This document shows positions 7,477 through 15,747 of a DNA stretch of 49,445 bases, piece by piece. The stretch covers positions 1-49,445 of the forward strand of contig JANJTB010000012.1 in the NCBI GenBank assembly GCA_024711295.1, given 5' to 3'. The translations under genes were made by a program, and so were the position numbers. This DNA is from a bacterium. GTDB taxonomy: Bacteria > Bacteroidota > Ignavibacteria > Kapaibacteriales > UBA2268. The notes under the pieces are model-generated. The model was not told the DNA's origin and did no database searches. It worked only from the letters and a program-made list of their open reading frames with translations. Every line of letters begins with the position of its first letter. Position 1 is the first letter of the stretch.

Positions 7477-8811
7477 ATGTCGAGAACGATAGTAGCACTG
7501 GCAACCCCACCCGGAGTAAGTGGATTAGCCGTTATCAGAATGTCGGGTGATGAATCATTCGATATCATAAGCCGCTGCTTCGTACATAAAAATAAGATAG
7601 ATTACACAAAAACTGGTAGAATATACTACGGTAAAATTGTAGATAATGATAGCGTAATTGACAGTGTAACAATATCTGTATTTAAATCACCAAAATCATA
7701 CACCGGTGAGGATTCCATCGAGCTTGGTTGTCACGGAAATAGTATTTTGGCTTACAGTATAGTTGATATATTAGTCAAAAACGGAGCTACTTATGCTGAG
7801 CCGGGTGAGTTTACAAAGAGAGCATTTCTTAATGGTAAGATAGATTTGATACAGGCAGAGGCAATTGCAGACCTTATTCACAGTGTTAATGTTGCAGGAA
7901 TAACTACAGCAACCAAACAGCTCGAAGGAAAATTTACCGATAGATTAAAGATAATGAGGCAAAAACTGCTTGATATATCCTCTTTGCTCGAATTGGAATT
8001 GGATTTTGCAGACGAAGGTCTTGATTTAATCCAAAAGTCGCGTATAGAAAATGAGATTAATGAAGCAATAGATTTCTGCTCAGGATTGATTGCAGGATAT
8101 GTAAGTGCAGAGGCAGGCAGAAACGGTTATTATGTTGCAATTGCAGGTTATCCTAATAGCGGTAAATCTACACTTTTTAATGCATTGGCAGACAAAGACA
8201 GAGCTATTGTGAGTGATCAGGCAGGTACAACTCGGGACTACCTCGAAGAAACAATTTATATTGATGGCATTAAGATTATTGTTGCTGATACTGCAGGAAT
8301 AAGAGATACTGATGACACTATAGAAATTCAAGGTATTAGAATGGTTGAGAGTGTAATAAAGAAAGCACATCTTATTATTGTGCTGAATGATATTACAGTT
8401 TCATCAGGCAATTCCGATAATTTGTATAATACTTTTAAAGATAAATATTCAGATAAGGAAATACTGCTTGTACAGAATAAAGCAGACCTTATTAAAGTTG
8501 ATAATATTTATAGTATTAGTGCTAAGTATGGCGAAGGCATTATGGTGCTGAGAGCAATAATTGCAGAGAAAGCTGTAAATAGTATAAGTTTGTTGAATGA
8601 TTTGATGGTTAACTCACGGCATTTACAGTTACTACTTACTGCTAAGGAGCATCTTGAGAATGCACAAAGTGCAGTAAAGAATGATTATGAAAATGAGCTT
8701 ATTGCAATAGATTTGCGTAAATCTACAGGCATATTGGGCGAGATTACGGGTGAATCATGGAATGAAGAAGTGCTTGCAAACATATTTTCAAGATTTTGTA
8801 TAGGCAAATAA
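7477..8811 (+). CDS. mnmE: tRNA modification GTPase MnmE
   Basis: MnmE works with MnmG to add the (carboxymethyl)aminomethyl group to uridine 34 of certain tRNAs. The N-terminal folate-binding domain opens SRTIVALATPPGVSGLAVIR. The GTPase domain has G1 GYPNSGKST (from residue 224), G3 DTAG (271-274) and G4 NKAD (334-337). The C-terminus is the invariant CIGK, whose Cys is needed for modification. I prefer the ATG at 7477 (444 residues) because it gives the family-typical start; an in-frame ATG at 7465 would add four residues (MVFF). A parS site begins directly after the stop codon, in the gap before mnmG. Confidence 0.96.
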   Translation: MSRTIVALATPPGVSGLAVIRMSGDESFDIISRCFVHKNKIDYTKTGRIYYGKIVDNDSVIDSVTISVFKSPKSYTGEDSIELGCHGNSILAYSIVDILVKNGATYAEPGEFTKRAFLNGKIDLIQAEAIADLIHSVNVAGITTATKQLEGKFTDRLKIMRQKLLDISSLLELELDFADEGLDLIQKSRIENEINEAIDFCSGLIAGYVSAEAGRNGYYVAIAGYPNSGKSTLFNALADKDRAIVSDQAGTTRDYLEETIYIDGIKIIVADTAGIRDTDDTIEIQGIRMVESVIKKAHLIIVLNDITVSSGNSDNLYNTFKDKYSDKEILLVQNKADLIKVDNIYSISAKYGEGIMVLRAIIAEKAVNSISLLNDLMVNSRHLQLLLTAKEHLENAQSAVKNDYENELIAIDLRKSTGILGEITGESWNEEVLANIFSRFCIGK

Positions 8812-8827
8812 TGTTTCACGTGAAACA
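8812..8827. promoter_or_regulatory. parS site (ParB-binding centromere), copy 1
   Basis: The sequence TGTTTCACGTGAAACA is a perfect 16-bp palindrome identical to the canonical bacterial chromosomal parS. ParB (Spo0J) loads here as a CTP-dependent clamp and spreads, and parS sites cluster around the replication origin. It starts at the base after the mnmE stop codon and lies in the 49-bp gap before mnmG. Confidence 0.93.
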
Positions 8828-8860
8828 TTTTAAAGTAAAGAATAAATATATTTATAATAG

Positions 8861-10723
8861 ATGAAAAACATTTTTGACATAATAGTTATTGGCGGTGGAC
8901 ACGCTGGAATAGAGGCATCTGTAGCAGCTGCAAAGATGGGGCTTGATGTGGCTTTACTATCTATGGAGCTGAATAATATAGGGCGTCCATCGTGCAATCC
9001 ATCTATAGGCGGCAGTGCAAAAGGTCATATTGTTAAGGAGATTGATGCTCTTGGCGGTGTGATGGGCTTTTTGGCTGATTGTGCAGGTATTCATTTCAAG
9101 ATGCTCAATAAATCCAAAGGTCCTGCTATATGGTCTCCCAGAGCTCAGATTGATAAGGATCTCTACCCTACTTATGCAAAAAGTTTGCTTCTTAAAACTC
9201 CAAATCTGTTTCTTATCAAAGGTACAGCAAAAGAAATACTCATTCAGAATGATAAAGTAAAAGGTATCATTACAGATAAGAATGAAACAATTTATTCTAA
9301 AGCTGTAATACTTTGTGCAGGTACTTTCCTTAATGGTTTATTATATACAGGAGATAATATTACCAAGGGTGGACGCGTGGGTGAAAATGCCTCGTACCGC
9401 ATATCTGATATGCTCGATTATTACGGTTTCGAACGTGGACGCCTAAAGACGGGCACTCCTCCCCGCATTACGGCAGAATCAATAAACTATTCTAAAGTAG
9501 CAATCGAGCCAGGTGATGATTATCCTGAGCCATTTTCTTTCAGAACTAGTGAAGTAAAGAACAGATTAGTATGCTATGGCACAGAAACTAATTCCCAAAC
9601 TCATGAGATACTGAAAGAGGGTTTTGATAAATCACCAATGTTTACAGGAAGAATTAAAGGCGTAGGTCCCAGATACTGCCCATCTATCGAAGATAAGATA
9701 AATAGATTTGCAGAAAGAGAATCTCACAAAATACTTTTGGAACCTGAAGGATTAAATACAAATTCCGTATATGTGAATGGATTTTCGACAAGTTTACCTG
9801 TTGACGTTCAGATACGCGGGCTTCACAGTATTCCTGGACTTGAAAACGCTGAGATGAGCAGAGCGGGTTATGCAGTAGAGTATGATTTCTTCTACCCCTA
9901 TCAGTTAAAATTTACACTTGAAACCAAAAAAGTATCAGGACTATACTTTGCAGGTCAGATAAATGGTACTTCTGGATATGAGGAAGCGGCATCACAGGGC
10001 TTGATTGCAGGAATTAATGCTGCACTGAAAATTATGGAAAAAGAGCCCCTAATTATACGCAGAAGCGAAGGATATATAGGTGTATTGATTGATGATTTGG
10101 TAAATAAGAGCACTGAAGAACCATACAGGATGTTCACTTCATTGGCAGAGTACCGTCTGTTGCTTCGTCAGGATAATGCTGACGAAAGACTTATGAAGTA
10201 TGGTTACGGGTTGGGACTTGTACCGGAAAGAATTTTCAGAAAGCTTGAGAATAAGATTAGCTTAATTGCGGAGATTAGCAGACTTGCTAAATCTACAAAG
10301 CTAAAAGCTGAGATAATTAATCCCTATCTTGAATCCGTTGGTGAGGCAAATGTTGAGGCAAGTACAGATATTTACTCATTGCTGAAAAGAGCTAAGGTAA
10401 GTCTTACAGATTTGATTTATTTGGTAAACGGTGATAGCGGTGTATTGCAAAAAGCACTGAAATATTCTGATGTTATTAATAAAGTTGAGACTAATATCAA
10501 GTACGAGGGCTACATAAACAGACAGTTAAAAGAGATTTCCTACTTTATGGAAAATGAGAATAAGAAAATTCCTGATAATTTTGATTATTCTAGACTCAAC
10601 AGTCTATCCAACGAAGGCAGGGAAAAGCTAATGAAGATTAAGCCCGCATCACTTGGTCAGGCATCAAGAATATCCGGAGTATCTACTTCAGATATTTCTA
10701 TATTGTCTGTATATCTCAAGTAA
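8861..10723 (+). CDS. mnmG: tRNA uridine-5-carboxymethylaminomethyl modification enzyme MnmG (GidA)
   Basis: MnmG is the FAD-containing partner of MnmE in wobble-uridine modification. The 620-residue protein begins with the FAD-binding [10 protein letters not shown] motif. It carries [22 protein letters not shown]-type sequence, [25 protein letters not shown] and the C-terminal helical domain that binds MnmE. Length and motifs are standard. In many bacteria mnmE-mnmG sits at the origin next to rsmG-parA-parB. Here rsmG, parA and parB are not in the window, but the gene is bracketed by two parS sites (8812 and 10757). Confidence 0.97.
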   Translation: MKNIFDIIVIGGGHAGIEASVAAAKMGLDVALLSMELNNIGRPSCNPSIGGSAKGHIVKEIDALGGVMGFLADCAGIHFKMLNKSKGPAIWSPRAQIDKDLYPTYAKSLLLKTPNLFLIKGTAKEILIQNDKVKGIITDKNETIYSKAVILCAGTFLNGLLYTGDNITKGGRVGENASYRISDMLDYYGFERGRLKTGTPPRITAESINYSKVAIEPGDDYPEPFSFRTSEVKNRLVCYGTETNSQTHEILKEGFDKSPMFTGRIKGVGPRYCPSIEDKINRFAERESHKILLEPEGLNTNSVYVNGFSTSLPVDVQIRGLHSIPGLENAEMSRAGYAVEYDFFYPYQLKFTLETKKVSGLYFAGQINGTSGYEEAASQGLIAGINAALKIMEKEPLIIRRSEGYIGVLIDDLVNKSTEEPYRMFTSLAEYRLLLRQDNADERLMKYGYGLGLVPERIFRKLENKISLIAEISRLAKSTKLKAEIINPYLESVGEANVEASTDIYSLLKRAKVSLTDLIYLVNGDSGVLQKALKYSDVINKVETNIKYEGYINRQLKEISYFMENENKKIPDNFDYSRLNSLSNEGREKLMKIKPASLGQASRISGVSTSDISILSVYLK

Positions 10724-10756
10724 TGAATTTAAAATTATATAAAAAAGGTTTATAAA

Positions 10757-10772
10757 TGTTTCACGTGAAACA
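10757..10772. promoter_or_regulatory. parS site (ParB-binding centromere), copy 2
   Basis: A second exact TGTTTCACGTGAAACA, 1945 bp from the first, lies in the 55-bp gap between mnmG and the reductase gene and ends 6 bp before the ATG at 10779. Two exact copies of a 16-mer this close together cannot reasonably be chance. Confidence 0.93.
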
Positions 10773-10778
10773 TATATT

Positions 10779-11666
10779 ATGAAAAAAATACTAATATTGG
10801 GCAAGCAGTCCCCTATTGCGGTAGCTGTTTACGAATTGATTCTAAAGGAAACAGACTGGATTGTTTCTTTGGAGCTGGATAACTATACACATTCAGATTC
10901 TGATGAAAAGTATTTAGAACCTATTTTCTACGATAAAAAAACTATTCGTAAGGTTGTAATGGATTATAATCCGGGATATATTATCAATCTGCTAAGCTAT
11001 GATATTGCCGAAAAGTGCGAAGAGCACCGTAAGGAATGTTGGGATTTTAATGTGGGTACCGTTGAGGCGCTAAGCAAAGCCGCATTTATGACAGAGGCAA
11101 AGCTGATAGTATTCTCGTCTGATAATATTTTTGACGGTACTAACGGTCCATACTCCGAAGATGTTCTCCCCAATCCATTAAATTACTACGGCAAAACTAA
11201 GCTGGGTTGTGATAATCTGCTTCTTGCCTCATCTATTCCATTTACTTCGATACGCCTTCCGGAGTATTACGGTAATAATAACAGTATCGGCTCTAATATT
11301 TTCTATAATATTATAAACAAAAAATCTATGTCTCTTTCGGTTAATTCATTCACCAATCCGATATTATTAGATGATATTGCACTGGGTGTAATTAAAATTA
11401 TTGAAGGAAACAAAACAGGTTTCTATCATTTTGGTGGTCCTGATTACATCAGCGAGTATGAATACGCTAATAAGATTGTGGACTATCTCGGAATGGATAA
11501 ATCGCTGATTCTCCCCTATACATATTCTTCAGAGAATGCAAAAATTAAGAAATATTTGAGGGGTGGCTTGATAAATTTAAAAAGCGAAGTTGAATTAGGC
11601 ATAAATTTTGTAAATTTGCATTCGGGATTGACTACAGTTAGATTTCAAATAAATTATAACAATTAA
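10779..11666 (+). CDS. RmlD-like NAD(P)-dependent sugar reductase (extended SDR)
   Basis: The 295-residue protein resembles dTDP-4-dehydrorhamnose reductase and related extended short-chain dehydrogenases. Visible features are an N-terminal Rossmann strand (KKILILGK), a catalytic serine region VFSSDNIFDG (Ser113/114) and the YxxxK pair Tyr137/Lys141 in NYYGKTK. The glycine-rich dinucleotide motif is degenerate: GKQSPIA replaces the usual GxxGxxG, so cofactor binding may be altered. No other rhamnose genes (rmlA, rmlB, rmlC) are nearby, so the substrate is unknown. It is first in a tight cluster: the gap to the DUF2461 gene is 2 bp. A surface-polysaccharide role fits the downstream heptose genes but is inferred. 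Confidence 0.7.
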   Translation: MKKILILGKQSPIAVAVYELILKETDWIVSLELDNYTHSDSDEKYLEPIFYDKKTIRKVVMDYNPGYIINLLSYDIAEKCEEHRKECWDFNVGTVEALSKAAFMTEAKLIVFSSDNIFDGTNGPYSEDVLPNPLNYYGKTKLGCDNLLLASSIPFTSIRLPEYYGNNNSIGSNIFYNIINKKSMSLSVNSFTNPILLDDIALGVIKIIEGNKTGFYHFGGPDYISEYEYANKIVDYLGMDKSLILPYTYSSENAKIKKYLRGGLINLKSEVELGINFVNLHSGLTTVRFQINYNN

Positions 11667-11668
11667 TT

Positions 11669-12370
11669 ATGAGTAAAATTTCTGAATTTGATAATTTTTC
11701 GAGAAGTATAGCCAACTTCTTCAAAGAGTTATCCTTGAACAACAACAAGCAATGGTTCGATGATCATAGAAATTTCTATGAACAGGAAATTAAAGACAAA
11801 TCGAAGCTATTTGTAAGCAGAATGTCGAAGGATTTTGAACAGGAAAATCTGCCGCTTATATCTGACAGCAAACTTAGTCTGTTCAGAATAAACCGAGATA
11901 TAAGATTTTCGGCAAACAAAGATCCTTACAAAACTAATATGGGTTTATTCTTCCCTTATAGCGAAAATCCTTTTAACGTTAATAAGGATACTTCGCTGGG
12001 ACTTTATATTCACTACGAAGTTGACCAGTCGTTCATTGCTTGCGGAATACACAATCCTGATTCCGAACAGCTCAAAAAAGTTCGCTATGCAGTGGCTAAT
12101 GACTACGAAAACTTTAAAACTATAGTTAATGAGAAGAGTTTCGAAAAGCATTTCCCCGAGATGTTTGCTTTGCTCAAGCCCGTTACAAGAGTAGCAGGAT
12201 ATAGCAAAGATCATCCGGCATTCGAGCATATTTGCCGCAAAGATTTTACCTATGGTGTGTATATTGACGACGATCTGGTCTTCGATATTCAGCTACCGGA
12301 GTTTATTATTGAAAAAGCTAAAGCGGCTAAACCGTTTTTGGCTTTCTTGTATCATGCTATTAATGGCTAA
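11669..12370 (+). CDS. DUF2461 (TIGR02453) family protein
   Basis: The 233-residue protein matches the DUF2461 family: FFKELSLNNNKQWFDDHR near the N-terminus, LSLFRINRDIRFSANKDPYKTNMG in the middle, and a DFTYGVYIDDD segment late. The family is widespread in Bacteroidota and its biochemical role is unknown to me. It has no signal peptide or membrane segment. It sits 2 bp after the reductase and 3 bp before hldA, so it is co-transcribed with the heptose genes, though a functional link is only suggested by position. Confidence 0.85.
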   Translation: MSKISEFDNFSRSIANFFKELSLNNNKQWFDDHRNFYEQEIKDKSKLFVSRMSKDFEQENLPLISDSKLSLFRINRDIRFSANKDPYKTNMGLFFPYSENPFNVNKDTSLGLYIHYEVDQSFIACGIHNPDSEQLKKVRYAVANDYENFKTIVNEKSFEKHFPEMFALLKPVTRVAGYSKDHPAFEHICRKDFTYGVYIDDDLVFDIQLPEFIIEKAKAAKPFLAFLYHAING

Positions 12371-12373
12371 ATA

Positions 12374-13357
12374 ATGCAAAGTATAAGTTCTATCAGAGTT
12401 AAAGAGATTATTGACAATGCTAAGGGCAAATCAATAGCCGTAATTGGTGATTTGATGCTCGACAGATATTTTTGGGGTTCGGTTACACGTATATCACCCG
12501 AGGCACCTGTGCCTGTTATTGATGTAGAAAGCGAAAGTCTTCACCTGGGCGGTGCAGCTAATGTTGCTAAAAATTTGTTCTCACTGGGAATTAATCCCCT
12601 ACTCTGCGGTGTGCTCGGTGATGATAATTCAGGCAAGAGCTTTATTGAAATTACCGGACAGTCAGGCATTGACTCAAAGGGTATATTTATTGACAAGGAC
12701 AGGCCCACTACGGTAAAAACAAGAATTATCGGGAATAATCAGCAAATTGCAAGGATTGACAGAGAAATTAGAAATGAAATTCCGCCTGCTGGACTGGACT
12801 TTATTTTGAAATCTCTCGAAAACACATCAGATTTATCGGGTATCATTCTCGAAGATTACAACAAAGGTACCATTTCTGCAAAGATGATCAGCACGGTTAT
12901 TAATTTTGCAAAAAATAATAATATTCCTGTATTTGTTGACCCTAAGAAAGATAACTTTTTTAATTATAAAGGTGTTACAGTATTTAAGCCAAACCGTAAA
13001 GAAGCACAGCAAGCGTTGGGATTATCCCTCCGTACAAAAGATGATGTTATAACTGCCGCAAAAAAACTTATTGAACTCCTGGAATGCCAGAATGTACTGA
13101 TTACTCTCGGAGCCGAGGGTATGATGCTCATCGAAAAAGACGGTACTATCTCTACTGTTCCGACAAGAGCACGGCACGTGGCAGATGTATCGGGCGCAGG
13201 TGATACAGCTATTGCAACTATTGCGGCGGCACTATCGGGTGGTGCAAATATCAGGGAAGCGTCTGCTATGGCAAATTATGCTTCAGGTCTTGTTTGCGAA
13301 AAACCGGGTATAGTATCTGTGGAAATTGATGAATTAATTGATGTAATAGGTGATTGA
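12374..13357 (+). CDS. hldA: D-glycero-beta-D-manno-heptose-7-phosphate kinase
   Basis: HldA (RfaE domain 1) phosphorylates heptose 7-phosphate at C1 on the route to ADP-L-glycero-D-manno-heptose, a building block of the LPS inner core. The 327-residue protein is a PfkB/ribokinase-type sugar kinase: [25 protein letters not shown] at the start, [10 protein letters not shown] for substrate binding, and the anion-hole GAGD with catalytic Asp277 near the C-terminus. The kinase and adenylyltransferase are separate genes here, not fused as in E. coli HldE. The stop TGA overlaps the next ATG by one base. Confidence 0.93.
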   Translation: MQSISSIRVKEIIDNAKGKSIAVIGDLMLDRYFWGSVTRISPEAPVPVIDVESESLHLGGAANVAKNLFSLGINPLLCGVLGDDNSGKSFIEITGQSGIDSKGIFIDKDRPTTVKTRIIGNNQQIARIDREIRNEIPPAGLDFILKSLENTSDLSGIILEDYNKGTISAKMISTVINFAKNNNIPVFVDPKKDNFFNYKGVTVFKPNRKEAQQALGLSLRTKDDVITAAKKLIELLECQNVLITLGAEGMMLIEKDGTISTVPTRARHVADVSGAGDTAIATIAAALSGGANIREASAMANYASGLVCEKPGIVSVEIDELIDVIGD

Positions 13358-13818
13358 TGCTGGTAGCCAGAGAATTATTGGGTGAATTGTGCAATGAGTT
13401 ACGGCGAAGCGGGGAAAAAATCATTTTCACAAATGGTTGCTTCGACATTCTACACGTGGGACATACTCGCTATCTTGCTGAATCTAAAAGACTTGGCGAT
13501 ATTCTCATTGTGGGACTCAATTCAGATAGTTCAGTAAAAAGACTAAAGGGCGACAGCAGACCTGTCAATTCTGAGCCCGATAGAGCAGAAGTATTATCAG
13601 CTCTTGAGTCTGTAGATTTTGTAAGTATATTTGATGAAGATACGCCCTACGAACTCATTAAGTGCCTTATTCCTGATGTAATTACAAAAGGTGGAGATTA
13701 TAATCCCGATGATGTTGTAGGCGCCGACATAGTAAGAGCTAATGGTGGCGAAGTGATTATCATCAATTTCGTTGAAGGAAAATCTACCACCTCTGTAATA
13801 AATAAAATGAAAAGCTAA
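13357..13818 (+). CDS. hldC: D-glycero-beta-D-manno-heptose 1-phosphate adenylyltransferase
   Basis: HldC (RfaE domain 2) adenylates heptose 1-phosphate to ADP-heptose. The 153-residue protein has the nucleotidyltransferase signature [17 protein letters not shown] (HxGH at 33-36), [11 protein letters not shown], and [10 protein letters not shown] near the end. A TTG one codon upstream could also serve as start, but the ATG overlapping the hldA stop (TGATG) is the better choice and implies translational coupling. The gene ends the cluster; a GC-rich repeat hairpin starts immediately after its stop codon. Confidence 0.93.
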   Translation: MLVARELLGELCNELRRSGEKIIFTNGCFDILHVGHTRYLAESKRLGDILIVGLNSDSSVKRLKGDSRPVNSEPDRAEVLSALESVDFVSIFDEDTPYELIKCLIPDVITKGGDYNPDDVVGADIVRANGGEVIIINFVEGKSTTSVINKMKS

Positions 13819-13922
13819 TTCCCCGCTTGAGGGGTGCCTGCCGTAGCAGGCGGGGTGGATGGATTTCCAAAACACCGGCAATAATATATCATTTTCATAC
13901 TTTCTTGAATCGTCAGAACCTT

Positions 13923-13990
13923 GATTTTTGTGATTATCCTGATTACCCTGATTTTTTAGAATCATTGCAATCAAATAAATCATGCAAATC
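13923..13990. repeat. 9-bp-phased GATT/AATC dyad (4+4 words)
   Basis: GATT occurs at 13923, 13932, 13941 and 13950; AATC at 13960, 13969, 13978 and 13987. Spacing is 9 bp within each half and 10 bp at the centre. The outer flanks GTCAGAAC and GTTCAGAC extend the inverted symmetry imperfectly. Confidence 0.88.
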
Positions 13991-14148
13991 AAAGTTCAGA
14001 CATTTATATTGGGCGGGGTGGATGGATTTTTCGGACAACTCTCAATTCCCCTCTTGAGGGGTGCCTGCCGTAGCAGGCGGGGTGGATGGATTTCTACACA
14101 CCGGCAATAATATGTCATTTTCATACTTTCTTGAATTGTCAGAACCTT

Positions 14149-14207
14149 GATTTTTGTGATTATCCTGATTTTTTAGAATCATTGCAATCAAATAAATCAT
14201 GCAAATC
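14149..14207. repeat. 9-bp-phased GATT/AATC dyad (3+4 words)
   Basis: GATT at 14149, 14158 and 14167; AATC at 14177, 14186, 14195 and 14204. It is the same element as at 13923 with one 9-bp word missing from the GATT half. Confidence 0.88.
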
Positions 14208-14327
14208 ATAGTTCAGACATTTATATTGAGCGGGGTGGATAACCTAAAAATAATAAAATATTCAAAAAATACTTCAATAACTGTAACTTTTCTTCCCTTG
14301 AGGTTTCATATATATGTAAATTATTTG

Positions 14328-14335
14328 TAATTTTG
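14328..14335 (+). promoter_or_regulatory. Candidate -7 element of the T9SS cargo gene at 14372
   Basis: TAATTTTG matches TAnnTTTG, 36 bp before the ATG. The nearest TTG upstream is 27 bp away, longer than the usual 19-21 bp. Confidence 0.35.
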
Positions 14336-14371
14336 AAATAAGTTTCTTATCAAAGTGCAGGATAAATTCTG

Positions 14372-15604
14372 ATGAAACAAAAAATGTTTACATTATTTGC
14401 TGTGGCAATACTTTTTGCCGCTACTACTGCTGACTCTTTTGCTCAACTGACTAAAATTTGGGACTTGAGTATGTATAATTTCGCCTTAGAACGTTTATGC
14501 CGACCAGGCAAACTGGCTGTAGTTTCACTTGATGGAATCAATCAATTTTTGATTGATTTAACCAACGGTGAGACCATCCATTCAACTATTTTTCCGGAAA
14601 GCTTATATACAAACTATTGGGGTGACAGATATTATATTCATAATGCAGAAGAAAAAATTCTTCGTGAATACGATATTAAAACCAAAGAATTTATTAAAAT
14701 AGCACTTAATTTTGTTAATTCTTCCGATTCTTCCGCTTGGAGGTTTGATTATAATCATAACAGTTTAGTGTTTTATAATGCCAATTCAGGAGAACTTCTT
14801 GACAGTTTTAAAATCCCGGGATCACCTGACGAACCTTTGTATTCATTAACCTCAGGGCAACATCGTTCTTATGATGCCAGATATATTGCATTTCACCTTC
14901 AGTTAAAAAACAAACCAACTCAGAATCATTTCTTTTTATACGACAGACAAGCAAGAGAAATCATAATGAGGAAAGATTTACCTGCAAATAACAATTTGCT
15001 TATGCAGTTCTTTAATAAAAGTAATCTGATGGCGTACTCTGAAAATATAAAATTACCCGAAGATGACAAACCATACTCTTACATACGAATATATGACCCA
15101 GACAAAAGAGAGGTGGTGAAGAATATTAAAACTGGAGATGAAATAAATTATGTTAGAAAGTTAGTAGTCAGAAATGATGACAAATTTATCTTATTCCGAT
15201 TATCAGGTAGCAATGAAACAAGATTTTATGATACCCAAAATCAACGAATATCTGATTATACAATCTTAGTTGCTAGTCCTATCTTTGCTGATGATTCAAT
15301 CATTGTAAATTTGAATTTTGAAGGTTATTCTTTTGATTGGTCAGTAGGTATTGGGAAAAATCCAGATACTAATCCAATAATCTATCCCAATCCCACTACC
15401 AACTCAATCTATCTGAATATTGATGAAAAATATTTCAACGGTCAATGGCAACTGACAGATTTGAACGGTAAGGATATTTTGAATGGAATGATACTCTCTA
15501 ATCCACAACTTCAAATCAATATTGAGCATCTCCCTGCTCAATCTTACTACTTACAATTAACGAAGGGTAGTTTTGTATTAACTTACCAAGTTGTTAAATT
15601 ATAG
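14372..15604 (+). CDS. Secreted protein with T9SS C-terminal sorting domain
   Basis: The 410-residue product has a signal peptide (hydrophobic stretch about 7-24, ending DSFAQ). A central region of about 300 residues with repeated short beta strands (LVFYNANSGELLDSF, RYIAFHLQLKN, FILFRLSGSNETRFYDTQNQ) looks like a beta-propeller of the WD/YVTN kind, though I cannot assign blades with confidence. From about residue 330 a T9SS sorting domain follows: IIYPNPTTNSIYL, WQLTDLNGKDI, LPAQSYYLQL, ending TYQVVKL. It is probably exported to the surface. No enzymatic motif is visible. It follows the repeat block and is convergent with the tricorn-like gene. Confidence 0.82.
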   Translation: MKQKMFTLFAVAILFAATTADSFAQLTKIWDLSMYNFALERLCRPGKLAVVSLDGINQFLIDLTNGETIHSTIFPESLYTNYWGDRYYIHNAEEKILREYDIKTKEFIKIALNFVNSSDSSAWRFDYNHNSLVFYNANSGELLDSFKIPGSPDEPLYSLTSGQHRSYDARYIAFHLQLKNKPTQNHFFLYDRQAREIIMRKDLPANNNLLMQFFNKSNLMAYSENIKLPEDDKPYSYIRIYDPDKREVVKNIKTGDEINYVRKLVVRNDDKFILFRLSGSNETRFYDTQNQRISDYTILVASPIFADDSIIVNLNFEGYSFDWSVGIGKNPDTNPIIYPNPTTNSIYLNIDEKYFNGQWQLTDLNGKDILNGMILSNPQLQINIEHLPAQSYYLQLTKGSFVLTYQVVKL

Positions 15605-15615
15605 GAGATTCAGTG

Positions 15616-15648
15616 ATGAAAAAAATAGCAATTTTGATTTTTTTGTAA
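15616..15648 (+). pseudogene. Orphan signal-peptide start (10 codons), probable gene remnant
   Basis: Eleven bases after the preceding stop, a good ribosome-binding site (TAGGAG) precedes ATG and the short frame MKKIAILIFL, then TAA. It looks exactly like the beginning of a lipoprotein or signal peptide that is cut off at once. It may be the stub of a deleted exported gene, or a small leader. The sequence after it has no continuing frame before the terminator. Confidence 0.4.
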
Positions 15649-15685
15649 TAGATGCAGTTTTCTTAGAGTTATTATTTCAATAGAA

Positions 15686-15722
15686 AAAGGGCTATTTTAA
15701 ATAAATAATATAGCCCTTTATT
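15686..15722. terminator. Bidirectional terminator
   Basis: The stem AAAGGGCTAT/ATAGCCCTTT (15686-15695 with 15710-15719) lies between convergent genes, with A-rich DNA on the left and T-rich DNA on the right, so it can terminate in both directions. Confidence 0.85.
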
Positions 15723-15747
15723 AATTTAGTGATTACTGCCGGAATTT

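Larger units (their letters stand above)
13819..14240 (+). repeat. Dispersed intergenic repeat block, copy 2 (two tandem units)
   Basis: Two tandem copies of the composite repeat lie here (13819-14035 and about 14040-14240). Each has a double hairpin (CCCC...GAGGGG, then GCCTGCCGTAGCAGGC), the word GCGGGGTGGATGGATTT, a conserved AT-rich stretch with ATTTTCATACTTTC and GTCAGAACCTT, then the 9-bp-phased dyad, then GTTCAGACATTTATATTG, and again GCGGGGTGGAT. The two units differ by the gain or loss of one 9-bp dyad word plus one base. The block starts at the base after the hldC stop. A 76-codon reading frame through it is not a gene. Confidence 0.88.

Noticed and set aside
13827-14057. Plus-strand reading frame of 76 codons after hldC
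   Set aside because: It runs through the repeat block, is rich in Cys/Arg from hairpin sequence, and has no family resemblance; the frame is accidental.
13923-14207. Periodic array considered as a CRISPR
   Set aside because: The repeated word is 4 bp at 9-bp spacing and inverts in the middle; there are no 25-35 bp repeats or unique spacers.
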